This document shows, piece by piece, positions 36,535-44,975 of a stretch of 64,000 nt of DNA. The stretch is from an uncultured Rikenellaceae bacterium (GTDB taxonomy: Bacteria > Bacteroidota > Bacteroidia > Bacteroidales > Rikenellaceae). Under the pieces are notes generated by a model. The model was given only the letters and a program-made list of their open reading frames with translations, had not been told where the DNA came from and did no database searches. Within the stretch, counting starts at the first letter, position 1. Every line of letters starts with the position of its first letter. A program made the translations under genes and the position numbers. Where the stretch lies: the NCBI GenBank assembly GCA_904501625.1, contig CAJGBR010000002.1, forward strand, positions 1 through 64,000. Reading direction: 5' to 3'.

Positions 36535-37554
36535 ATGATTAATAAAATTGAAAAAATACGCCAAAATATCGCTGAATTTAGACCCAAAACTCAAGCTGAT
36601 ATCGAAGAATTCAGAGTAAGAATTCTTGGCCGTAAAGGTGAATTGACAGAATTATTCGAAGAGTTTAAAACCGTAGCTCCGGAAATGAAACGTGAACTCG
36701 GTAAGAAAATGAACGAACTCAAAAATTTTGCTCAAGACACTATCAACCAACTCAAAACAGACTTCGAATCTCAGGAGATCGAATGCGAACGTACCGATAT
36801 GACCCGCCCTGCATCTGCTGACGGAATCGGTTCTCGCCACCCAATCTCACTGGTTAAAAACGAAATCTTTGACATCTTTAAAAGAATTGGTTTCACACTA
36901 ACTGACGGTCCTGAAATCGAAGACGATTTTCACGTCTTCTCAGCCTTGAACTTCCCACCGGAACACCCTGCTCGTGATATGCAAGACACATTCTTCATCG
37001 AAAAGAATCCGGATATTTTGCTGCGTACACACACTTCGTCACTCGAAGTACGTACAATGGAACGTCAAAAACCACCAATCCGAGTAATTTGCCCAGGACG
37101 CGTATTCAGAAATGAAGCAATTTCTTACCGTGCTCACTGTATTTTCCACCAGGTTGAAGGATTGTACATTGATGAAAATGTTTCATTCGCAGATCTTAAA
37201 CAAGCAATTCTATACTTTGCAAAAGAGATGTTTGGAGAACAAACCCAGATTCGTCTGCGTCCGTCCTATTTCCCATTTACCGAGCCGAGTGCCGAAGTGG
37301 ACGTCTCTTGCAACTTGTGTGGCGGAAAGGGTTGTCCTGTATGTAAACAGACCGGTTGGCTCGAAATTATGGGTGCAGGAATGACCGATCCAAACGTACT
37401 CGAAGCGTGTGGAATTGATAGCAAAAAATATACAGGATTTGCATTCGGTATGGGTGTTGAACGTATCGCTATGCTGAAATACGGAGTTAAAGACCTCCGA
37501 CTTTATTTCGAAAACGATTTGAGATTCCTAGAACAATTTGAGGCTGCTCTGTAA
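36535..37554 (+). CDS. pheS: Phenylalanyl-tRNA synthetase alpha subunit
   Basis: PheS forms the catalytic half of the (alpha-beta)2 enzyme that charges tRNA-Phe. The 339-residue protein has an N-terminal coiled-coil arm (1-85), then motif 2 (PGRVFRNEAISYRAHCIFHQ), PFTEPSAEVDVSC and motif 3 (GFAFGMGVERIAMLKYG). pheT is not adjacent, which is common in Bacteroidetes. It opens a nine-gene run ending at 47915. Confidence 0.97.
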   Translation: MINKIEKIRQNIAEFRPKTQADIEEFRVRILGRKGELTELFEEFKTVAPEMKRELGKKMNELKNFAQDTINQLKTDFESQEIECERTDMTRPASADGIGSRHPISLVKNEIFDIFKRIGFTLTDGPEIEDDFHVFSALNFPPEHPARDMQDTFFIEKNPDILLRTHTSSLEVRTMERQKPPIRVICPGRVFRNEAISYRAHCIFHQVEGLYIDENVSFADLKQAILYFAKEMFGEQTQIRLRPSYFPFTEPSAEVDVSCNLCGGKGCPVCKQTGWLEIMGAGMTDPNVLEACGIDSKKYTGFAFGMGVERIAMLKYGVKDLRLYFENDLRFLEQFEAAL

Positions 37555-37615
37555 CGTTGTTATTCTCGAATATTGGCAGCGAATCAGATTTTTGGAACAA
37601 AATTCGCAAGTGAAT

Positions 37616-39382
37616 ATGAGAATGCGAGGAATTGTATATAGTTCGATTTTATGTGTCGCAATGGTATTAATCGGTTGCGGCACAAATCGACTTGTGTTAA
37701 ATCCGAAAACAGATTCTTCAAAAAACGAAATAACAAAAATCAACGTAACACCACTACCTGATGAACTTGTTGCACGAGATCATTTCTACACAGGTTTGAG
37801 GGCAATGTTGCTAAAAGATTCAGATCGCGACGTTATCAGATCGCATTTCGAATCCGCACTGCAGAATGGGTTTGACAATTCACTATTGTGGATGAAAATG
37901 GGTGAGTTGTATCCCGACTCTCTGCAACTTGCCGAACAATATGCCAGAAAAGCAGTCGATGCCGATTCTACAAACATTCAGGCAATCTACCTGCTCTGCG
38001 ACATTCTGCTGAAAACCAACGACGCAGATAAGGCTCTTGAGACCTTGCTTAAAGCAAAAAAACTTGCTCCGAATAATCTTAACATCTACTCGTACATTGC
38101 TGCCATATACAACCACAAAGGATTGACCTATGCAGCTCTGAACGAACTGACCGAGGCTCAGAATAAATTCGGAGCCAAAGAGAGTATACTGCACTTTAAA
38201 CGAGAACTTCTGTTCAAGATGCAACTCTATGATAAGGCAATCAAAGAGGCTGAACAGTTGGCCGAAACATCACCAAACAACATTGAAAATCTGATATTCC
38301 TCGGTAAGGCATATTCGATGAAAAACTCTCCGCAGAGTGATTCGGCTGCAATCAAAACCTTTAACTCGGCACTCGAAATTGAACCTCAAAATATTGAGGT
38401 ACTCTCTGCTCTGTGTAACTTCTATGCATCAAGACGCAACTACCACAATTTTTTGGAAACAACACAGAAACTATTCGAGCTGAAAGAGTTACCTGCAAAG
38501 AATAAAATCAAATTTTTCAATAATTATATCCATTCACCAGCGTTCTACCAAAATCACTTCTTTCAGGTCGACCATCTTGTCAATACGCTGCTTAGGACTC
38601 ACCCCGAAGACAGTGCTGTCAAAATGACCTATACAACCCATCTTATTGCAAGTGGCAAAACCGAACAGGCAATACAATACCAAAAAGAGTGGATTGCCCA
38701 AAACCCCGAACTAATTTCGCCCTATGAGTATGTCATTCAAGGAGAATTGTATATGAAACGACCCGACTCGGCATTGGTTTATATTGATCGTGCCATCAAA
38801 CAATTCCCTAAGAATGTTGATATTGCATCGAATAAAGCATCTTATTACTACACTATTAACCAGAAAGATAAAGCACTGAAAGAGTGGAAGAAAATCTTAA
38901 AGATTGCGAAAGATGATTCAACCCGATGTTCGATTTATTGTATGATGGGCGACATAACAAACGAAATTGAAAATATAAGCAAAAAAGAGGTCTACAAATA
39001 CTACGAAAAAGCTTTAGCAATAGACTCGATGAATATTGCGGTACTTAACAATTATAGTTATCTGCTGAGTGAAGATTCTACCCAGCTGAACAAAGCACTG
39101 CAACTCGCCGAACGAATGATGACTCGTGAGATATCCAATCCAATCTATCTCGATACATACGCCTGGGTATTGTTCAAATCGGGACAAGTGGAGAAAGCTC
39201 TCAATATAATGCGACGAGCTATATCTCTCGATACAACCAACAGCTATGTCTTGCTGATGCACTATGGAGACGTTCTGTTCGAATCGAATCAAAAATACTT
39301 GGCGAGAATATATTGGAGAAAGGCCCTCGAAGCCGGTGCCAATATCAAAGACATCGAACCACGAATAAAAAAACTTGATTAA
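37616..39382 (+). CDS. TPR-repeat lipoprotein
   Basis: The predicted lipoprotein starts MRMRGIVYSSILCVAM and has a lipobox LIGC with Cys at residue 21. The ATG at 37616 is chosen because it gives a complete signal peptide; the frame runs upstream into pheS. Residues 60-580 contain a chain of tetratricopeptide repeats with the W-x-G-Y-A-L pattern (for example AIYNHKGLTYAALNELTEAQ). TPR lipoproteins in this phylum act in surface assembly. The function here is unknown. Its stop overlaps the start of the next gene (TAATG). Confidence 0.85.
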   Translation: MRMRGIVYSSILCVAMVLIGCGTNRLVLNPKTDSSKNEITKINVTPLPDELVARDHFYTGLRAMLLKDSDRDVIRSHFESALQNGFDNSLLWMKMGELYPDSLQLAEQYARKAVDADSTNIQAIYLLCDILLKTNDADKALETLLKAKKLAPNNLNIYSYIAAIYNHKGLTYAALNELTEAQNKFGAKESILHFKRELLFKMQLYDKAIKEAEQLAETSPNNIENLIFLGKAYSMKNSPQSDSAAIKTFNSALEIEPQNIEVLSALCNFYASRRNYHNFLETTQKLFELKELPAKNKIKFFNNYIHSPAFYQNHFFQVDHLVNTLLRTHPEDSAVKMTYTTHLIASGKTEQAIQYQKEWIAQNPELISPYEYVIQGELYMKRPDSALVYIDRAIKQFPKNVDIASNKASYYYTINQKDKALKEWKKILKIAKDDSTRCSIYCMMGDITNEIENISKKEVYKYYEKALAIDSMNIAVLNNYSYLLSEDSTQLNKALQLAERMMTREISNPIYLDTYAWVLFKSGQVEKALNIMRRAISLDTTNSYVLLMHYGDVLFESNQKYLARIYWRKALEAGANIKDIEPRIKKLD

Positions 39383-40566
39383 TGAAAAAACTCCTTTTCA
39401 TAATATTTTGTTTACTGATGACTCCCTCACTCTACTCACAGACCATCGAGTCGCTGAATGAGGAGATTCGTCGAGCAGAAGAGGAAATCGAAGCAACCAA
39501 CCGATTACTCAAATCAACAACGTCAAAGACTGCGAGTAGCGAAAAACAACTTAAACTCGTCAGAAATAATATCTCCCAACGTAAATCGATTATCAATAAT
39601 CTGAACCGACAGAGCTCAAAAATAAATAAAAATGTAAAGAACAAATCTCAGTCAATAACCTCTCTCGAAAAGGAGTTATCCGGTCTGAAAGATGAGTATG
39701 CCGAAATGCTCTACACTACATATAAGCACTATAAGTTAAATGATTATATAACTTTTCTGTTCGCAGCAAAAGATTTCAATGACGTATTCAGGCGTATCTA
39801 TTATGTCAAACAATATACCCAGATGCGAGAGATTAAGGCAGCCGAAATCGATTCGGTGACCGTAAAACTCAATTCTGATATTGACTCGCTGAATGTAGAA
39901 AAACAAAAATTGGATAAACTCAAAACACAACGTAATAAAGAGTTGAAATCGTTATCGGCAGACGAGGCTAAAAAAAAGAAAATCGTTGCAGAACTGAAAT
40001 CTACCGAAAAACGTCTCAACAATAAAATCAGACAAGAACAAAAGAAGATTGAAGAGTTATACCGCTCAATCGAACGTCTTGTCGCAAACGAAGCCCGAAA
40101 AGGTCAGAAGAGTGCCCGTTCAGCAGAATTTTATGCACTTACAGGCCGATTCGACCAGAATAAAGGCAAACTTCCCTATCCGATCGAAGGTGGTGTGATA
40201 GTCGACCGATATGGATTGCACGAGCACCCAACACAGAAAGGATTAACTATTGACAATACGGGTGTCAACATCGCAGCCGAACCAGGTAGTAAAGTTCGTG
40301 CAGTGTTCGAAGGCGAAGTTGTGCACGTTATTCACAATAAGGGATTTAACTATACTGTACTCATCCGACACGGAAAATATCTGACAACTTATACAAATCT
40401 GCAAACCATAAATGTAAAACAAGGTGAAAAGGTTTCGGGAGGAACCATAATCGGAACACTGAACACCGAAAACGATGCTGAACTACACTTCGAATTGTGG
40501 ATGGAAACACCCGAAAAGTCAACTCCAGCAACGACACTCAATCCCTCGTTGTGGTTCCGCAGATAA
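39382..40566 (+). CDS. EnvC-like peptidoglycan hydrolase activator, degenerate M23 domain
   Basis: This 394-residue protein has a signal peptide (1-19, ending LYSQ), a long coiled coil (about 22-230) and a C-terminal LytM/M23 domain (about 260-394). In the M23 motifs the catalytic His/Asp of HxGxD are replaced: the region reads DNTGVNIA. The usual YxHL is YTNL. LHFELW retains the last His. The pattern fits an activator of an amidase, as EnvC activates AmiA/B, not a hydrolase itself. It is 1-base overlapping with the TPR gene and 16 bases before ybeY. Confidence 0.85.
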   Translation: MKKLLFIIFCLLMTPSLYSQTIESLNEEIRRAEEEIEATNRLLKSTTSKTASSEKQLKLVRNNISQRKSIINNLNRQSSKINKNVKNKSQSITSLEKELSGLKDEYAEMLYTTYKHYKLNDYITFLFAAKDFNDVFRRIYYVKQYTQMREIKAAEIDSVTVKLNSDIDSLNVEKQKLDKLKTQRNKELKSLSADEAKKKKIVAELKSTEKRLNNKIRQEQKKIEELYRSIERLVANEARKGQKSARSAEFYALTGRFDQNKGKLPYPIEGGVIVDRYGLHEHPTQKGLTIDNTGVNIAAEPGSKVRAVFEGEVVHVIHNKGFNYTVLIRHGKYLTTYTNLQTINVKQGEKVSGGTIIGTLNTENDAELHFELWMETPEKSTPATTLNPSLWFRR

Positions 40567-40582
40567 ACACTAAAGCACGATT

Positions 40583-40999
40583 ATGAGTAAAATAGATTTT
40601 TATACAGAGGATTGCACATTTACCTACAAAGGGAAAATTAATACACGCAACTGGATAAATCGTGCCATCACTGAAGCTGACAAAAAAACAGGAGCCATTT
40701 CAATTATCTTCTGTTCAGATGATTATCTCATAAATATCAATCGAGAGTATCTCAATCACGATTATTTTACCGATATAATCACGTTCGACTACTGTGAAGA
40801 GGATATTATTTCGGGAGATCTGTTTATCAGTATTGATATGGTAAAATCCAATGCCGAGAAATTTGGAGTAAGCTTCTACGAAGAACTGCATCGAGTAGTT
40901 ATCCACGGAGTATTGCACCTCATCGGATTCAAAGATAAATCCAACGAAGAGGCTCAGATTATGAGATCACAGGAAACTTATTGGCTTGAACGTTATTAA
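40583..40999 (+). CDS. ybeY: Endoribonuclease YbeY
   Basis: YbeY processes 16S rRNA 3' ends and helps ribosome quality control. The 138-residue protein ends in the metal motif HGVLHLIGFKD. The first two His match the H-x3-H motif, and the third ligand is Asp, not His, as seen in other Bacteroidetes YbeY sequences. Its stop codon abuts the mnmG start. Confidence 0.9.
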   Translation: MSKIDFYTEDCTFTYKGKINTRNWINRAITEADKKTGAISIIFCSDDYLININREYLNHDYFTDIITFDYCEEDIISGDLFISIDMVKSNAEKFGVSFYEELHRVVIHGVLHLIGFKDKSNEEAQIMRSQETYWLERY

Positions 41000-42865
41000 A
41001 TGAAATTCAAATACGATATAATTGTTGTAGGTGCAGGACACGCCGGTTGTGAAGCGGCAGTTGCTGCAGCCAAAATGGGTTCACAAGTATTGCTCATCAC
41101 GATGGATATGACCAAAGTTGCACATATGTCGTGCAATCCGGCCATCGGTGGTGTTGCAAAAGGACAAATCGTAAGGGAGATTGATGCTTTGGGTGGACAG
41201 ATGGGTATCATAACCGACAAATCTGCCATACAATTCAGAATGTTGAACCGTTCGAAGGGTCCGGCTATGTGGAGCCCCAGAGCTCAATGTGACAAATATA
41301 AATTCACTGAGTTATGGAAAACGACTCTAGAGAATACAGATAATCTTTATTTATGGCAAGACACTGTCTCAAAACTCGACATAGAGAATAACCACATTAA
41401 AGGTGTCTACACACAATTAGGAGTCCATTTCAAAGCCAATGCAGTCATTCTGACCACAGGAACCTTTATGGACGGAATAATGCACGTAGGGCGTTGTCAA
41501 GCATCAGGAGGACGTGCCGGTGACCAGGCCTCTACGGGAATCACTCAACAACTCGTAGAACTCGGATTTGAAGCAGGCCGTATGAAAACGGGAACTCCCG
41601 TCAGAATAGATGGACGCACCATAAACTTTTCGATTCTGACTCCTCAAGAGGGAGACGACGTATCATCAAAATTTTCTTTTTCAAAGCAGACTTCACCTAT
41701 TGAAAATAAATGTCCCTGCTATCTTGTTTACACCTCGTCAGAAGTACACGATGAACTGAGAAAAGGGTTCAGCGATTCACCATTATTCAATGGAACTATC
41801 AAGGGAATTGGTCCAAGATATTGTCCAAGTATCGAGGATAAACTCAACACGTTTGCAGATAAAGATCAACACCAGCTCTTCCTTGAACCCGAATCTCTCG
41901 AAGAGAAGGAATATTACCTAAACGGTTTCTCATCATCACTGCCACTCGAGGTGCAAATTGAGGCACTTCAAAAAATCGAAGGTTTTGAGAATGTTCATAT
42001 ATTCAGACCGGGCTATGCTATTGAGTATGACTACTTTCCGCCAACCTGTCTGCGACATACAATGGAAACAAAGGCTGTTAATGGGCTCTATTTCGCAGGA
42101 CAAATTAATGGCACAACCGGCTATGAAGAAGCTGCTGCTCAGGGACTTATGGCAGGAATTAATGCCCACCGCAAACTTAACTCACTCTCAGAGATAGTTT
42201 TACAACGCGATCAAGCATACATCGGAGTGCTTATAGACGACCTCGTAACAAAAGGCGTTGATGAGCCCTATCGTATGTTTACAAGTCGTGCAGAATATCG
42301 TATCCTACTAAGAGGAGATAATGCCGATTTGCGATTGACACCACTGGGCTACGAGATTGGACTCGCTGATAGCCAGCGGTTTGAAGCTATTAAGCAAAAA
42401 GAATCTGACATAAATCGGATACTGAAGTTTATTAAAAACTTTAGTGTTACGCCTGAAATCGTAAAGGATTTCTTAATCCAACAAAACTCCCCAATCCTGA
42501 CTCAGAAACGAAAATTATACGACTTAATACTTCGCAATGAGATATCAATCAATGGATTAAGTCAAGTCATTCCCGAACTTGCCGAAGCGATCTCTGAGCC
42601 TGACAGCGAAACAATAGAAGAAGTTGAAATACTTATCAAATACGGAGGATATATAGACCGTGAAAAAAGTGCTGCCGAGAAGATGCATCGACTCGAAAAT
42701 ACACGAATAAAAGATAATTTCGACTTCAATGCACTACACTCGCTATCCATCGAAGCTCGACAAAAATTAAGCAAAATTCAACCAGCAACAATCGGACAAG
42801 CGTCCCGAATACCAGGTGTTTCCCCCGCTGATATCAATGTTTTATTGGTCTATTTTGGAAGATAA
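41000..42865 (+). CDS. mnmG: tRNA 5-carboxymethylaminomethyluridine synthase MnmG
   Basis: MnmG (GidA), with MnmE, modifies U34 of tRNAs using FAD and a folate cofactor. The 621-residue protein begins with IIVVGAGHAGCEAAVAAAKMG (FAD site) and has MSCNPAIGGVAKGQIVREIDALGG, TGTFMDGIMHVG and the C-terminal helical domain ending IPGVSPADINVLLVYFGR. In many bacteria this gene lies next to parAB near the origin. Here it is followed by a parS-like palindrome at 42887. Confidence 0.97.
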   Translation: MKFKYDIIVVGAGHAGCEAAVAAAKMGSQVLLITMDMTKVAHMSCNPAIGGVAKGQIVREIDALGGQMGIITDKSAIQFRMLNRSKGPAMWSPRAQCDKYKFTELWKTTLENTDNLYLWQDTVSKLDIENNHIKGVYTQLGVHFKANAVILTTGTFMDGIMHVGRCQASGGRAGDQASTGITQQLVELGFEAGRMKTGTPVRIDGRTINFSILTPQEGDDVSSKFSFSKQTSPIENKCPCYLVYTSSEVHDELRKGFSDSPLFNGTIKGIGPRYCPSIEDKLNTFADKDQHQLFLEPESLEEKEYYLNGFSSSLPLEVQIEALQKIEGFENVHIFRPGYAIEYDYFPPTCLRHTMETKAVNGLYFAGQINGTTGYEEAAAQGLMAGINAHRKLNSLSEIVLQRDQAYIGVLIDDLVTKGVDEPYRMFTSRAEYRILLRGDNADLRLTPLGYEIGLADSQRFEAIKQKESDINRILKFIKNFSVTPEIVKDFLIQQNSPILTQKRKLYDLILRNEISINGLSQVIPELAEAISEPDSETIEEVEILIKYGGYIDREKSAAEKMHRLENTRIKDNFDFNALHSLSIEARQKLSKIQPATIGQASRIPGVSPADINVLLVYFGR

Positions 42866-42886
42866 CAAACATAAAAACACTTAAAA

Positions 42887-42902
42887 GTTTCCACGTGGAA
42901 CA
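42887..42902. promoter_or_regulatory. parS-like centromere site (upstream of thiC)
   Basis: GTTTCCACGTGGAACA contains a perfect 12-bp palindrome TTCCACGTGGAA and agrees with the ParB-binding consensus TGTTCCACGTGGAACA at 14 of 16 positions. It lies between mnmG and thiC and covers a GTG that could be misread as the thiC start. Confidence 0.6.
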
Positions 42903-42909
42903 CAAGGAT

Positions 42910-44427
42910 ATGAAACAGAAGACAAAAAATATATTTCACCAGGAGCAAACAAAAAGAATTTATATTAAGGGGAAAATTCACGATGTTAGTGTCGGGATGA
43001 AGGAAATTCAACTTCAAAATGGCCAAAAATTCATAACATACGACACACTAGGCCCTTATGGAGATGCCGATTTTAAACACGACATAAAACAGGGATTACC
43101 AAAAGTCAAATGCGAATGGCGTAAAAAAAACAAAGAATTCCACACACAACTGTGGTACGCAAAAAATGGAATCATTACTCCACAAATGGAATATGTTGCA
43201 ATTCGCGAAAGCCAAGGAATCGAAAATACAATAACACCAGAATTTGTTCGTGAAGAAATCGCAGCAGGACGAGCTACACTTCCAGCTAATAGAATGCATC
43301 CTGAAGCAGAACCTATGATCATTGGTCGCAATTTCTTAGTGAAAATTAATGCAAACATTGGCAACAGCGCCCTCGGATCAAGCATTTCAGAGGAGGTTGA
43401 AAAAGCAATGTGGTCTGCTAAATGGGGAGCAGACACAATTATGGACCTTTCAACCGGAGCAAATATCCACGAAACAAGAGAGGCTATCATCAGAAACTGC
43501 CCTACCCCAATCGGGACTGTACCAATCTATCAAGCTCTCGAAAAAGTCAATGGGAATGTCGAAGATCTTACCTGGGAAATCTTCCGCGAAACACTAATTG
43601 AACAATGCGAACAAGGCGTTGATTACTTCACAATTCACGCAGGAATCCTCAAAAAGCACATCGAACTCGCAAAAAAACGCACAACAGGAATCGTTTCAAG
43701 AGGAGGCTCAATACTCGCAAAGTGGATGTCTGCTCGAAATATGGAAAATTTTACCTATGAAAATTTCGACGAAATTTGCAATATCTTAAAACAATACGAC
43801 GTTGCTATATCATTGGGCGATGGACTAAGACCTGGATGTATTGACGACGCAAACGACCAAGCTCAATTCGGAGAACTTGAAACATTAGGCATACTAGCAG
43901 CACGTGCACAAGCACTTGATGTTCAAGTAATTATCGAAGGTCCGGGACACGTTCCAATGAACAAAATCAAAGAAAATATGGAACTGCAGCAAAAATTGTG
44001 TAACAATGCGCCATTCTATACCCTCGGGCCACTCGTAACAGATTGTGGTGCAGGATACGACCACATCACTGCCGCAATCGGTGGTGCTATGATTGGCTGG
44101 TTTGGAACTGCAATGCTGTGTTACGTTACAACCAAAGAACACTTAGCACTTCCCAATCGCGACGACGTGAGAGAAGGCGTAGTGACATTCAAGATTGCTG
44201 CCCACGCCGCAGATATCGCCAAAGGACACCCTGCCGCAATCGCACGCGACCTCGCAATGAGCCAGGCTCGGTACGACTTTAGATGGAAAGACCAATTCAA
44301 CCTGTCATTCGACCCTGAACGCGCAAAAATGTTCCACGTGGAAATGATCAAAGATTCAGGAGCAGATTTCTGTGCTATGTGCGGGCCTAATTTCTGTGCT
44401 ATGAAAATAACCAAATCAATTGATTAA
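42910..44427 (+). CDS. thiC: Phosphomethylpyrimidine synthase ThiC
   Basis: ThiC is a radical SAM enzyme that rearranges aminoimidazole ribotide to HMP-P, the pyrimidine part of thiamine. From the ATG at 42910 it has 505 residues. Conserved elements include GRNFLVKINANIGNSALGSS, DTIMDLSTGANIHETR, LGDGLRPGCIDDANDQAQ, EGPGHVPMN, GPLVTDCGAGYDH and the C-terminal cluster CAMCGPNFC (C-x2-C-x4-C). It is not accompanied by thiE, thiG, thiH or thiS. No TPP riboswitch fits in the 44 bases upstream. A GTG at 42895 is inside a parS-like palindrome and is not preferred. Confidence 0.95.
   Translation: MKQKTKNIFHQEQTKRIYIKGKIHDVSVGMKEIQLQNGQKFITYDTLGPYGDADFKHDIKQGLPKVKCEWRKKNKEFHTQLWYAKNGIITPQMEYVAIRESQGIENTITPEFVREEIAAGRATLPANRMHPEAEPMIIGRNFLVKINANIGNSALGSSISEEVEKAMWSAKWGADTIMDLSTGANIHETREAIIRNCPTPIGTVPIYQALEKVNGNVEDLTWEIFRETLIEQCEQGVDYFTIHAGILKKHIELAKKRTTGIVSRGGSILAKWMSARNMENFTYENFDEICNILKQYDVAISLGDGLRPGCIDDANDQAQFGELETLGILAARAQALDVQVIIEGPGHVPMNKIKENMELQQKLCNNAPFYTLGPLVTDCGAGYDHITAAIGGAMIGWFGTAMLCYVTTKEHLALPNRDDVREGVVTFKIAAHAADIAKGHPAAIARDLAMSQARYDFRWKDQFNLSFDPERAKMFHVEMIKDSGADFCAMCGPNFCAMKITKSID
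44330..44345. promoter_or_regulatory. Second parS-like site, inside thiC
   Basis: TGTTCCACGTGGAAAT has the same perfect 12-bp palindrome and agrees with the parS consensus at 14 of 16 positions. It lies 1443 bp from the first and is coded within MFHVEM near the end of thiC. Confidence 0.55.
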
Positions 44428-44440
44428 AAACCTTCACAAT

Positions 44441-44902
44441 ATGAAACTTTACATCACAAGAGCTATAAAACAATTCTTATTCTACGCAATACTAGCCACA
44501 GTAATCATAAGTATTATGATGGCATTAGATGCAACAGATGTAAAAACATACAAAGAATTGTTTACATCGCAACAATGGAATCAAATGATTCTGCTGCTGG
44601 CAGGACTCTCAGCAATCTATCCAATTTTCGGATACTCGAAACGAACTATCAATCTGAACGCAGTATATCACCGCGAAGATGTTATCAGAGTGCTGTCACT
44701 AAACAATTACAAACTCGTTGAAGAAAGTGAAAATTCAATGATTTTCAGAGGCGAAACTCTCGGCAAAAAACTCAGATGGCTTTTCGAAGATCAAATCGAA
44801 ATTAACACTACAAACGAAGAAACTACTGAAATTTCAGGCCCAAGAAAAGAGGTCGTTATTCTCATTTTCAGAATACAGACTTATATTCAAAATAAACAAT
44901 AG
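44441..44902 (+). CDS. Small inner-membrane protein, unknown
   Basis: About 153 residues from the ATG at 44441 (the longer frame begins with TTG). Two hydrophobic segments are visible at about 15-34 and 52-70, followed by a soluble part of about 80 residues containing EDVIRVLSLNNYKL and LGKKLRWLFEDQIEI. I do not recognise the family. It is 13 bases after thiC and 73 before the S41 protease gene. Confidence 0.7.
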   Translation: MKLYITRAIKQFLFYAILATVIISIMMALDATDVKTYKELFTSQQWNQMILLLAGLSAIYPIFGYSKRTINLNAVYHREDVIRVLSLNNYKLVEESENSMIFRGETLGKKLRWLFEDQIEINTTNEETTEISGPRKEVVILIFRIQTYIQNKQ

Positions 44903-44975
44903 TAAATCGAGTTACGATAAATTACGGCAATAGTAAATATCTGTCTGACTGCATAATAACAATCGAGGAATTAAA

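Noticed and set aside
40583..40999. YbeY Asp in place of the third His as a defect
   Set aside because: Other Bacteroidetes YbeY proteins show the same residue, so it is a lineage trait.
42895..42909. GTG start for thiC
   Set aside because: The GTG is inside a parS-like palindrome and the ATG 15 bases later keeps all conserved ThiC sequence.
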